Below are positions 34,347 to 41,859 of a stretch of DNA of 52,681 bases, piece after piece (within the stretch, counting starts at the first letter, position 1; each line of letters starts with the position of its first letter). Source of the DNA: Planctomycetales bacterium (GTDB taxonomy: Bacteria; Planctomycetota; Planctomycetia; Pirellulales; Pirellulaceae); NCBI GenBank assembly GCA_020426845.1, contig JAGQPF010000471.1, positions 1 to 52,681 of the forward strand, written 5' to 3'. The position numbers and the translations under genes are program-made. The notes beneath the pieces were generated by a model. It was not told where the DNA came from. It searched no databases and was given only the letters and a program-made list of their open reading frames with translations.

Positions 34347-34945
34347 CGGCTCTCACTCCAGACTTCAGAAACTTCGTTTGCCTTTTCTCGCAGCCGCTGC
34401 ACGACTCGATAGCGAGCCATGTAGACGGCGCCGGTTGATTTCCCCAGCGCCGCAGCGACTGCCTCCACCTCTATCCCCTGGAGAAAGGACTGCTCGAACA
34501 TCGCCCAGGTGGCCTCGCTGAACTCCGCGCGGATCTGCTCCGCCGACCAGCGAATGGCCTGGCGGCGCGTTTCTCGCACCAGCTCGCACGTCGCCTCGCG
34601 GTCCGGCAGCTCCTGCATCGCCTGCTGCACGGTCGTTGAGCCGGCGCCCACGTCGGGACGACGGCGAGTGACCGCGTTGACGATCGCGTTGCGAGCAATC
34701 CGGCCCAGCCAGACGCGAAACGGCGGCAGCGAAGGCTCCGGCACCCAGCGTTCAATGGCCTGCGAGACCATCAGGAAGACGTGTTGCGACAAATCCTCCG
34801 CGTCGGCATGCTGCAAGCCTCGGCCGCGAGCCATCCGATAAACGACCGGCCGGTAGATCTCCATGAAGTCGGCCCAAGCGGCCGCATTCTGCGGATCTTT
34901 CACCTTGAGAATCAAGCTCTCGCGGGTCTCCGGCCAATTGTCCAT
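34343..34945 (-). CDS. ECF-type RNA polymerase sigma factor
   Basis: This 200-aa protein has the two conserved sigma regions. Region 2 holds Y-R-M-A-R-G-R-G-L-Q-H-A-D-A-E-D-L-S-Q-H-V-F in part, with the typical D-A-E-D-L. Region 4 is a helix-turn-helix around E-V-A-A-A-L-G-K-S-T-G-A-V-Y-M-A-R-Y-R-V. Size and order fit the planctomycete ECF groups encoded next to Ser/Thr kinases. A strong GGAGGG precedes the ATG. It is the first gene and overlaps the kinase by ATGA, so kinase and sigma are made together and may control each other by binding or phosphorylation. The promoter is in 34946-35223, shared with the divergent GNAT gene. Confidence 0.93.
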   Translation of the reverse strand: MDNWPETRESLILKVKDPQNAAAWADFMEIYRPVVYRMARGRGLQHADAEDLSQHVFLMVSQAIERWVPEPSLPPFRVWLGRIARNAIVNAVTRRRPDVGAGSTTVQQAMQELPDREATCELVRETRRQAIRWSAEQIRAEFSEATWAMFEQSFLQGIEVEAVAAALGKSTGAVYMARYRVVQRLREKANEVSEVWSESR

Positions 34946-35049
34946 GCATTTCCCTCCGTTAGTAACACACGGACGCGAGGGCTTCTTTTCGAGAATTTTT
35001 GAGAAAAAGACGGGGTGCCAGTTCCACGTCTTATGGTCATCGCATTGTT

Positions 35050-35073
35050 GTGGTGCAGGCCGCCAGCCTGCAG
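35050..35073. repeat. GCAGGCCGCCAGCCTGC element, third copy
   Basis: This short hairpin element matches that at 12915-12937 with one change in the loop and in the same orientation, including the preceding GTGGTG. It lies in the divergent gap between the sigma factor and GNAT genes; nothing else is seen in that gap. Confidence 0.8.
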
Positions 35074-35223
35074 TCTGTGGCCGAAACCACTATCAGCTAT
35101 GAGCATATGCCCGCGGCGCCCCGCCCGCCAGCGAATGAGGCTCAACCGCCGAGCGCGAACCTGTCGGACGCCAACGCAACTTGTTTAGAAGTATGCGGAA
35201 AGCCATTTCCCGGGAGCCACGCC

Positions 35224-35667
35224 ATGCAACTGATTGAAATAGGGCAGTTGGGTGACTTAGCAGCCATCGTTGAGGACGATTTCATCGCCTCGGCAGTCGA
35301 GGCCACGCTCGAACACTATGGCCGAGTTGGGTTTGCTCCGCCCTGGATCGGCTATGTGGGCCTTCGCAATCAGACGCCGGTTGGTGTGTGCGGCTTCAAG
35401 GGGCGGCCCCGCGAGCAGCGCGTGGAAATCGCGTACGGGACCGCACCGGGACTCGAAGGCCAAGGGATCGCGACGGCGATGGCGCGCGAACTGGTGCGGA
35501 TCGCACAAGTGGCTGATCCGCAGCTGACCATCCTGGCGCAGACGTTGCCCGTGGAGTCCGCCTCGACCACGATTCTGACGCGGCTGGGGTTTGAAAAGCG
35601 TCGCGTCGTCGACCATCCGGAGGATGGACCGGTATGGGAATGGGAGCTTCCCCCGCTGCCTTCCTGA
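35224..35667 (+). CDS. GNAT-family N-acetyltransferase
   Basis: This 147-aa protein has the GNAT acetyl-CoA site, E-G-Q-G-I-A-T-A-M-A-R-E-L-V-R-I-A, following the beta-strand V-E-I-A-Y-G-T. A C-terminal strand leads into I-L-T-R-L-G-F-E-K-R-R-V-V, typical of this fold and nearest to the RimJ/RimL-type subgroup. It transfers an acetyl group from acetyl-CoA to an amine; substrate unknown. The ATG at 35224, with GGGAG upstream, is preferred over longer readings, which begin in the intergenic repeat. Its stop is 20 bases from the stop of the convergent sulfatase gene. Confidence 0.88.
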   Translation: MQLIEIGQLGDLAAIVEDDFIASAVEATLEHYGRVGFAPPWIGYVGLRNQTPVGVCGFKGRPREQRVEIAYGTAPGLEGQGIATAMARELVRIAQVADPQLTILAQTLPVESASTTILTRLGFEKRRVVDHPEDGPVWEWELPPLPS

Positions 35668-35687
35668 CAGCTCCCCGTCATCCCACT

Positions 35688-37136
35688 TCACCGACCTTTG
35701 CCTGCGGCGCCGTCGTAATCGGGGTTGGGCAACATTCTCTCGGCGTCAACGCTTTCGCGCCACGCTTGCAGCTCAGCTCGCAGCCGAGCGACTCGGTCAG
35801 GCTGCGAGGCGGCCAGCTCATGGGCCTCCTCGAGATCCTCCGCCAAATGATAAAGCTCCATGCGAGCCGGGTCGAACGACTCGATCAACTTCCAGCCGTC
35901 CTTGCGAATCACGCTGCACGGCACGCTGGACGGATGCGAGTTGTAATGTGGGTAGTGCCAGAACAATGAGCGAGACGCGATCGTTTCTCCTAGCAGCAGC
36001 GGGCGCAAGTTGACGCCGTCGAGATGCTGGTGTGGCTGCATCGGCAGGCCGGCGGCCGCCAGACAGGTGGGATACAAGTCGGTGCTCGTCACCGGCTCGC
36101 GGACGATGGCGCCGGCCCGCGTGACGCCGGGCCACTTGACGATCAGCGGCACTCGAATCCCGCCTTCGTAATAGGCGCCCTTGTTGGCTCGCAGTGGCGC
36201 GTTGCTGGTGGCGTTGGCGAAACCTCCGTTATCCGAAGTAAAAATAACGACCGTGTTCTCTTCCACACCGTGCTCGCGCAGCGCCGCGAGCACTCGCCCG
36301 ACGCTATCGTCAATGCTCTGCACCATCGCGGCGTAAGCCGGCTTGCCCTGACGCCGCTCCGCCGGCACGGCCTCGTACTCGGCAACCACCTTCGGCTTCC
36401 CTTGCAGCGGCGCATGCACTCCATAGTGTGGAAAGTAGAGAAAGAACGGACGAGCGGCGTGCTCGCCAATCAAGCGGACCGCCGCGTCGGTGAGTTGATC
36501 GGTCAAATAATCTCCCGGCTTGCCAGCGGAGAGCGTGTTCCAGCGGGCGCGCAATCCGGTGGTGGGAATCAGCCAGTTGCCCTGATAGGGGAAGAAGTAA
36601 CTTCCCGGCGCACCATGCGCGTTGCCGGCGACATTGAGATCGAAGCCGTGATGCTGCGGCAAGCTGAACGGTTCGCTGCCGAGATGCCACTTGCCAATGC
36701 TCGCGGTGTGATAACCCGCCTCGCGAAGCGACTCGGCCAGTGTGTGCTCCTCGGGAGGCAAACCACGCACTAGCCGTCCCTCACGAAGTTTAGCTTTGGG
36801 GTTCCACCGTCCCGATGGCAGCCAATCGGTGAGCAGCAATCGCGCCGGGTACTTTCCGGTCATGATCGCCGCACGAGTCGGGGAGCAGACAGCACATGCC
36901 GCGTAAGCGTCGGTGAAGCGAGCGCCAGCGGCAGCCAACGCGTCGATGTGAGGAGTGCGATAGTATTCGCTGCCTTGGCATGCCAGGTCTCGCCAGCCGA
37001 GATCGTCGATCAGAAACAAGACCACGTTCAACCGAGCGGGCTCGGCCGCGGACGCCGACGCCGCGATCATCGACAACCAGCCGAGCCCGAGCAGAAAGAC
37101 AGTGCGAGGGCGTGAGAGCGAGAGTGGCTGCTTCAT
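35688..37136 (-). CDS. Exported Cys-type sulfatase
   Basis: This 482-aa protein is a second type I sulfatase: C84 in C-S-P-T-R, metal ligands in L-I-D-D-L-G-W, the catalytic G-K-W-H-L-G and T-S-D-N-G-G, and a C-terminal D-G-W-K-L-I-E. A signal peptide precedes A-E-P-A-R-L. It is about 65 residues shorter than the first sulfatase and lacks the repeat-derived loop and surrounding insertion. It should hydrolyse a sulfate ester on a small or polymeric sugar after formylglycine formation by an activating enzyme encoded elsewhere, since the FGE-like protein in this window lacks the catalytic Cys pair. It diverges from the GntR-ABC operon across 180 bases. Confidence 0.93.
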   Translation of the reverse strand: MKQPLSLSRPRTVFLLGLGWLSMIAASASAAEPARLNVVLFLIDDLGWRDLACQGSEYYRTPHIDALAAAGARFTDAYAACAVCSPTRAAIMTGKYPARLLLTDWLPSGRWNPKAKLREGRLVRGLPPEEHTLAESLREAGYHTASIGKWHLGSEPFSLPQHHGFDLNVAGNAHGAPGSYFFPYQGNWLIPTTGLRARWNTLSAGKPGDYLTDQLTDAAVRLIGEHAARPFFLYFPHYGVHAPLQGKPKVVAEYEAVPAERRQGKPAYAAMVQSIDDSVGRVLAALREHGVEENTVVIFTSDNGGFANATSNAPLRANKGAYYEGGIRVPLIVKWPGVTRAGAIVREPVTSTDLYPTCLAAAGLPMQPHQHLDGVNLRPLLLGETIASRSLFWHYPHYNSHPSSVPCSVIRKDGWKLIESFDPARMELYHLAEDLEEAHELAASQPDRVARLRAELQAWRESVDAERMLPNPDYDGAAGKGR

Positions 37137-37248
37137 GGTGTCTTGACCGAAGGAGGTGCGTGCGACCGGAGCTGCCTTGGATTGTAACCACCGTGTGCCG
37201 GCGGAACCGGCGCCCTATTTGGATCTCCAGCCTCCGGCAGTTGCATTT

Positions 37249-37268
37249 TGTATCACAGTTGTGATACA
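37249..37268. promoter_or_regulatory. Perfect palindromic operator TGTATCAC-N4-GTGATACA
   Basis: An 8+8 inverted repeat with a 4-base spacer lies 48 bases upstream of the GntR-type repressor start. The position, symmetry and AT-rich arms fit a YtrA-type GntR dimer site. It would allow autoregulation of the repressor-ABC operon and perhaps affect the divergent sulfatase. Confidence 0.8.
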
Positions 37269-37316
37269 GTGACACAAAGCCGAAATAGGCTGGCCCGCAA
37301 CACCGGGGTAGAGCCG

Positions 37317-37727
37317 ATGCATATCCAGATTTCGCTTCAGGACGGGGTGCCGATCTACCGGCAAATCGTCAATCAGATCAAGTATCTGATCGCGTCCGAA
37401 CAGTTGGCGGCAGGAGCCGAGATCCCGGCGATTCGCGCGCTTGCCGAGCAGCTGAGTGTCACGCCCAACACGATCGTCAAGGCATACGCCGAGCTCGAGG
37501 CGATCGGGCTGCTGGTCAAGCGACGCGGAGCAGGCACGTTCGTCGCCGAGACGCCATCGCCTCTGGCTCGTCGTGAACAACGGCAGATCATGGCGGAGCG
37601 AGCCGACGCGCTGCTGGCCGAGGCCTCCCAGCTGGGCTTCAGCTACGAGGAGGTGCTGCAGCTGCTGCAGAAGCGGCACGAGACGCTGCTCAGAACCCAA
37701 CAGGGGAGGCGCGGCCATGCCGGGTGA
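37317..37727 (+). CDS. YtrA-family GntR transcriptional regulator
   Basis: This 136-aa protein starts with the typical I-S-L-Q-D-G-V-P-I-Y-R-Q-I-V-N-Q-I of YtrA-type GntR regulators. It continues with the winged helix (E-I-P-A-I-R-A-L-A-E-Q-L-S-V-T-P-N-T-I-V) and a wing ending R-G-A-G-T-F-V, then a short C-terminal helix for dimerisation and no ligand-binding domain. The family usually represses the ABC transporter encoded next to it, often in response to cell-wall-active compounds. The ATG at 37317 is preferred; an in-frame start at 37248 lies within the operator. Its stop overlaps the ABC ATPase gene by 11 bases. Confidence 0.92.
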   Translation: MHIQISLQDGVPIYRQIVNQIKYLIASEQLAAGAEIPAIRALAEQLSVTPNTIVKAYAELEAIGLLVKRRGAGTFVAETPSPLARREQRQIMAERADALLAEASQLGFSYEEVLQLLQKRHETLLRTQQGRRGHAG

Positions 37728-38700
37728 ACCGCTCTCAAGCCAAGGCAGTGCGTCAGTGCCCGCGGCGGAGTCGCCGTTGGTCGAGGTGCGAGCGCTGTCC
37801 CGCATGTTCGGGAAAATTCGCGCACTGGCCGGCGTCGACTTGGACATTCCGACGGGCGTTGTCGTCGGACTCGTTGGCGCCAATGGCCACGGCAAAACTA
37901 CGCTCATCAAACACCTGCTCGGACTGTTGCGTCCCCAGCACGGATCCGTGCGAGTGTTTGGCCTCGCCCCGGACGCACATCCCGCGGCGGTGCTCAGCCG
38001 TGTCGGCTATCTGTCGGAGCACCGCGACTTGCCCGAATGGATGCGGATCTCGGAGTATCTGCGCTACACGGCGGCGTTCTACCCGCGCTGGGACGACGCG
38101 TACGCCCGCGAGTTGCTCGCGACCTTCCGGCTCGACCCCACCCAGCGCATTAAGTCGCTCTCCAAGGGCATGCGAGCCCAGGTCGGCCTGATCGGCGCCG
38201 TCGCGCACCGCCCCGACCTGCTGGTGCTCGACGAGCCCTCCACGGGGCTCGACGCGGTTGTCCGCAAGGACATTCTCAACGCGATCGTCCGCGCGGTGGC
38301 GGAGGACGGCCGCACGGTGCTCTTTTCCTCTCACCTGCTGGACGAGGTTGAGATGATGTCGGATCGCGTGGTGATGATCAATCGCGGACGGGTCGTGCTC
38401 CAGGGCGATCTGGACGATGTCAAGTCGAATCATCTGTCGATTGCCGTCCGCTTCGACGCCACACCGAAGGCGTTTCCCCAGCTCGATGGACTCCTTGAGG
38501 CTACGCGCCAAGGCGAAGTGTGGCAGACGCTGTGGCAAGCGGACCAAGAGCTGACATGCGGGCGGCTGCAGCAGGTCGATGGGCGAGTGTTGTCGGCCCG
38601 GCACGCCTCGCTTCAGGAGATCTTCGTCGCCCGCGCCGGGCGCCGCGCGGCAAGCCTACTGGAGGGCTCCGAGGCCGAGGAAGCCAAGGAGCTGACATGA
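37717..38700 (+). CDS. ABC transporter ATP-binding protein
   Basis: This 327-aa protein has Walker A G-A-N-G-H-G-K-T-T, the signature L-S-K-G-M-R-A-Q, Walker B L-L-V-L-D-E-P-S-T-G-L-D and the switch His in S-S-H-L-L-D-E. The Q-loop position reads L-S-E-H rather than a clear Q. A 90-residue C-terminal extension follows. A GGGGAGGC lies upstream of the ATG, which is inside the GntR gene, and the stop overlaps the permease start by ATGA. It powers the membrane protein encoded next. YtrBCDEF and BcrA-type exporters are the nearest known pattern; the cargo is unknown. Confidence 0.93.
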   Translation: MPGEPLSSQGSASVPAAESPLVEVRALSRMFGKIRALAGVDLDIPTGVVVGLVGANGHGKTTLIKHLLGLLRPQHGSVRVFGLAPDAHPAAVLSRVGYLSEHRDLPEWMRISEYLRYTAAFYPRWDDAYARELLATFRLDPTQRIKSLSKGMRAQVGLIGAVAHRPDLLVLDEPSTGLDAVVRKDILNAIVRAVAEDGRTVLFSSHLLDEVEMMSDRVVMINRGRVVLQGDLDDVKSNHLSIAVRFDATPKAFPQLDGLLEATRQGEVWQTLWQADQELTCGRLQQVDGRVLSARHASLQEIFVARAGRRAASLLEGSEAEEAKELT

Positions 38701-40436
38701 TGATGTCATGGATTCGCGGACCTCGGACCGCCCTGCTCTGGGAAGTCTGGCGGCTCAGCCGCTGGGAGCTGCTCGCCCGACTCGGCTACGGCCTGCTATT
38801 CGTCACGTTGTTGGGATGGTTCGGCTCGCGCGGAGAGCACGGCATGCTCGAGCCCGCCGCCATCATGGCCATCCGCGGAACGATTCTGCCGATCACCATG
38901 GTGTTTGGCGTGACCTCCGCCAATTGGGCCAATTCCCTGTCATCCGAGCAGCAGGGGTTCGGCTTCGCGCGTGGGTTCGTGCACCCTGTAAGCACCGCCA
39001 CGCTCGTCATCGTGCCGTTCGTGTTCCAAGTGGCGACGTCGCTGGCCTGCTTCGCGCTGCCGGCACTGCTGTTCGCCCGGATCACCGGCCAGCCCACCGC
39101 GCTGCTTGGTCCCGGCGCGATCGTCGCCACCGTGGTGACCTGTCTGATGGCCGCCTCCTGGTCCGCGACATCGCGTGCCGGGCGTGCCTGCGGCATCGGC
39201 CTGGTAGTCGCAGGGGTGGTGGCCGCGAGCTTTGCCTGGCGACAGACCGTCGACCGCGACACCCCTGTGTTATTCATCTTGGGACAGACCGACGCCTTTG
39301 ATCTGCCGGCGACCGTGCTATTGACGTTGGCCACGATCACCGGCTTGGCGCTGTGGTTATCAATCGTCGCTGTGGGGCGACAGCGCCGAGGCGAGTCCCT
39401 GCGATTCACCACCTGGCGCGCGGCCCGGATGCGCCATCAGTCGCATCACCGTGACACACCGTCAGCTGCCACAACTCACGGGACCGAGCTCGCGAGACTG
39501 CGGGGGCCGGTGCACGCACAGTGCTGGCTGGAATTGAAGCGGGCCGGCATGGCGGTGCTGTCCGCCGCGATCGCGCTGGACATTTTATTGTTGGCAGGGA
39601 GTCTCATCCTTTCGCTCACTGACGGGCCGCCCTACGGCAAGCCCGTGATCTGGATCGCCGGGATCGGCTTCGGCATGTTGCTGTTTCAGGTGTTGGGAGC
39701 GGAGCGCGCCATCGGAATTCGAATGCGCGAGGGAGTCGCCGACCTGCCGGCCTACATCGCCGTGCTGCCCGTGCGAAACGATTGGCTAATCCTGGTCAAA
39801 GGCATGGCGGTGTCCCTGTTTACCCTGGCAGCCATCACTTTATTGGCCTCGACCGCGGCCATTGACGCGCTTACGACCGGCGCAGGGGAGTCATGGAGTC
39901 AAATTGCGCAACAACTCTCCCAGCCGCTGGCCTCCCTTCATTGGCGTCACGGCTTGCTAATTGCCTGCTTGATTCCTTGCGGCATTTGCTTGACCACGCT
40001 CGTGTGCTTCTCGCTAACTCTCTGGATGCCGTTGCGTGCTCGGCTGTTTGGCGCGTTGTGGAGCCTTGTTTTGGTGCACGGCTTTGGAGCCTTTGCGGCC
40101 CACCGGGCCGGTTGGTCGCTGACGCCATTGTGGCAACTCTATAGCTACGCGTCGCCGATGGTTGCGATTGCCCTCGCCGCATGGTTTACTTGGCGAGCGA
40201 TCGCGCAAAGACAGATCGGCGCGGCGCCGCTGGCAATCGCCTCGATCCTCTGGCTGGCCACGGCGATTGGCGTTGTCTCGCTGGCGCGGGAGCTCGTCGC
40301 CGCGTTGCCCGCCGAACTCGTGCCGCCTCCCTGGCTCTTCTATTCACAGATCACGGCGGCCGTCATCGGTCCGTTTAGCTTCGTCTCACTGGCGCCATTG
40401 GGCTTGGCGGCGCATCGGCATGGACTGACAAGCTAG
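38697..40436 (+). CDS. ABC-2-type membrane permease
   Basis: This 579-aa integral membrane protein has about 11 to 12 hydrophobic segments in two halves separated by a basic cytoplasmic loop near residues 225-265 (R-M-R-H-Q-S-H-H-R-D-T). Examples are F-V-F-Q-V-A-T-S-L-A-C-F-A-L-P and I-L-L-A-G-S-L-I-L-S-L. The start is the first of three in-frame ATGs and overlaps the ATPase stop. It should be the transmembrane subunit of the exporter under the YtrA-type regulator. Low sequence conservation of this class prevents a substrate call. Repeat copies begin about 9 bases after the stop. Confidence 0.88.
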   Translation: MMMSWIRGPRTALLWEVWRLSRWELLARLGYGLLFVTLLGWFGSRGEHGMLEPAAIMAIRGTILPITMVFGVTSANWANSLSSEQQGFGFARGFVHPVSTATLVIVPFVFQVATSLACFALPALLFARITGQPTALLGPGAIVATVVTCLMAASWSATSRAGRACGIGLVVAGVVAASFAWRQTVDRDTPVLFILGQTDAFDLPATVLLTLATITGLALWLSIVAVGRQRRGESLRFTTWRAARMRHQSHHRDTPSAATTHGTELARLRGPVHAQCWLELKRAGMAVLSAAIALDILLLAGSLILSLTDGPPYGKPVIWIAGIGFGMLLFQVLGAERAIGIRMREGVADLPAYIAVLPVRNDWLILVKGMAVSLFTLAAITLLASTAAIDALTTGAGESWSQIAQQLSQPLASLHWRHGLLIACLIPCGICLTTLVCFSLTLWMPLRARLFGALWSLVLVHGFGAFAAHRAGWSLTPLWQLYSYASPMVAIALAAWFTWRAIAQRQIGAAPLAIASILWLATAIGVVSLARELVAALPAELVPPPWLFYSQITAAVIGPFSFVSLAPLGLAAHRHGLTS

Positions 40437-40444
40437 CTCGCGGA

Positions 40445-40560
40445 ACCAGTCGGGCCTCCATCGCAGTCGGGCCTCCATCGCAGGAGACCCTTGTGAGGCC
40501 CGGTGACCAGTCGGGCCTCCATCGCAGGCGACCCTTGTGAGGCCCGGTGGACCGATCGCC
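40445..40560 (+). repeat. Tandem GPPS-family interspersed repeats
   Basis: Three copies of the element lie side by side: a truncated one (40445-40465), a full one (40466-40505) and a full one (40506-40560). Each full copy has GGGCCTCCATCGCAGG, CCCTTGTGAGG and CCCGGTG blocks. They fill the gap between the permease stop and the convergent TIGR02996 gene stop. Confidence 0.92.
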
Positions 40561-40565
40561 GGATC

Positions 40566-41411
40566 TTACTCGTCGTCCACTTCGACAAACGCCAGGTGAT
40601 GGTCGAACGTCTCATTCCGCTGCTGGCTCGCCAAACGCAGCCAATCCGCCTGCTCGTCGCATTCGAGGATACGAGGCATCGTTCGAGGCAATTCGTACGT
40701 GCTGGAAATCGGAAAGCCAAGCGTGCGCATCCTTGCGTAGCATTCCTCCCACTCCGACCAACTCGCGCACAACATTCCCATCAAGCAGGGCCGGACACGC
40801 TTTGATCGGGGCATCGCGCGAACCGCGCCAATGAATTCGCGCAACCGGTGTTTGTTGCGTTCCTGCACAACGTAGTGAAATGGAGTGCTCCCTGCTCGTT
40901 GCACCACCCAGACCGGCCGGTCCCAATTGGAGCGAGCGACCTCACTAGCGCGAGCGGCGGCCTTCCATTCCATGGCTCGCACAAAGCTGACACACGTGAC
41001 GAAGGCGTTCGGCGAGGATTCGACGAGCAACTTCGAATGGAGCAGCGGGTGGCGTGAGAGCTTTCTCGCCTGCACAACAGCGTTGAGCTTCTGTGCTCGG
41101 AAATCGCACATCACCAGATCCATGTCCAGGCCAACTCGCTCGATCCAGTCCCGATCCACTCGGGAAGCGAGCTCCATCAGTTCGTCGCTCGCGGCAGCGT
41201 GCTCCCGAAGTAGCTGATCTTGCTGAAGTTCATCCAGGTCGGACCAAACGGCGCCGGGCGTTCGGGTGGCAAATTCCAGTTCGGCGCGGAGGTACTGCGC
41301 GCGCAAGTCGCCCCGCTCCTCTAGCCAATCGGCATAGATCAATCGTGCCGTTTCATCTTGCGGGTCCCGCTGAATTGCATCCAGCAAGCCGGCTTCCGAT
41401 TCGTTCTCCAT
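40566..41411 (-). CDS. TIGR02996-domain protein
   Basis: This 281-aa protein opens with the TIGR02996 signature: L-L-D-A-I-Q-R-D-P-Q-D-E-T-A-R-L followed by I-Y-A-D-W-L-E-E-R-G-D-L-R-A-Q-Y-L-R. This domain is found mainly in planctomycetes and myxobacteria, often next to repeat proteins. The rest is cytosolic, rich in Arg, Trp and Glu. One block, near 105-135 (L-N-A-V-V-Q-A-R-K-L-S-R-H-P-L-L and then K-L-L-V-E-S-S-P), resembles the helix pair of ribosomal L7/L12 C-domains, but the match is weak. No enzyme motif is seen. It stands alone, between two repeat-filled gaps. Confidence 0.82.
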   Translation of the reverse strand: MENESEAGLLDAIQRDPQDETARLIYADWLEERGDLRAQYLRAELEFATRTPGAVWSDLDELQQDQLLREHAAASDELMELASRVDRDWIERVGLDMDLVMCDFRAQKLNAVVQARKLSRHPLLHSKLLVESSPNAFVTCVSFVRAMEWKAAARASEVARSNWDRPVWVVQRAGSTPFHYVVQERNKHRLREFIGAVRAMPRSKRVRPCLMGMLCASWSEWEECYARMRTLGFPISSTYELPRTMPRILECDEQADWLRLASQQRNETFDHHLAFVEVDDE

Positions 41412-41859
41412 AGCGTCACGCGATTTGACACATGAGCGGTGAATTGTCCCGGCAAGTTTCGCTTTGCGACGGCCTGAACTTACAATAGACGCGAGCGGAC
41501 GAACTGGGTTTCGCGCCTTTGCGTGATCCCTTGGGCAGCATCACATCCGCTGGCCTTGGCTAGGCAACATTCTCACGCAAAGTCGCAAAGACGCAAAGAG
41601 ATTCACAGCAAGCATTTTTTGATTCTAGCTCCGTGTCTTTGTGCCTCCGTGAGAGACTAACGAAGGATGCAGCCGGTCCACCGGGCCTCACAAGGGTCGC
41701 CTGCGATGGAGGCCCGACCGGTCGAACGGCAGGAGGAACTCTTTCCCATTCATTCTTTGCGTCTTCGCGACTTTGCGTGATCCCTTGGGCAGCACCACAT
41801 CCGCTGGCCTTGGCTAGGCAACATTCTGTCGTGGACCAAATCAAAATGACGCAGCCGCG
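41412..41859. repeat. Mosaic repeat region between TIGR02996 and sialidase-like genes
   Basis: This 448-base gap has no supportable gene. It holds a 56-bp direct repeat (41518-41573 and 41772-41827, one mismatch), a 27-bp inverted repeat (41573-41599 and 41754-41780, one mismatch), and, between these, a reverse-oriented GPPS-family element at 41675-41718. The nesting suggests successive insertions or duplications. Confidence 0.9.

Noticed and set aside
37148-37195. A strong AAGGAGGTG on the plus strand as the start of a small gene
   Set aside because: The frame after it closes within about ten codons, and it lies antisense in the sulfatase leader region.
40445-40560. CRISPR-like array
   Set aside because: Only three uneven copies with no regular unique spacers and no cas genes. 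The element also occurs singly inside genes.
41560-41844. A 94-codon minus-strand open frame in the repeat mosaic
   Set aside because: It is built wholly from repeat segments and has no ribosome-binding site or recognisable domain.
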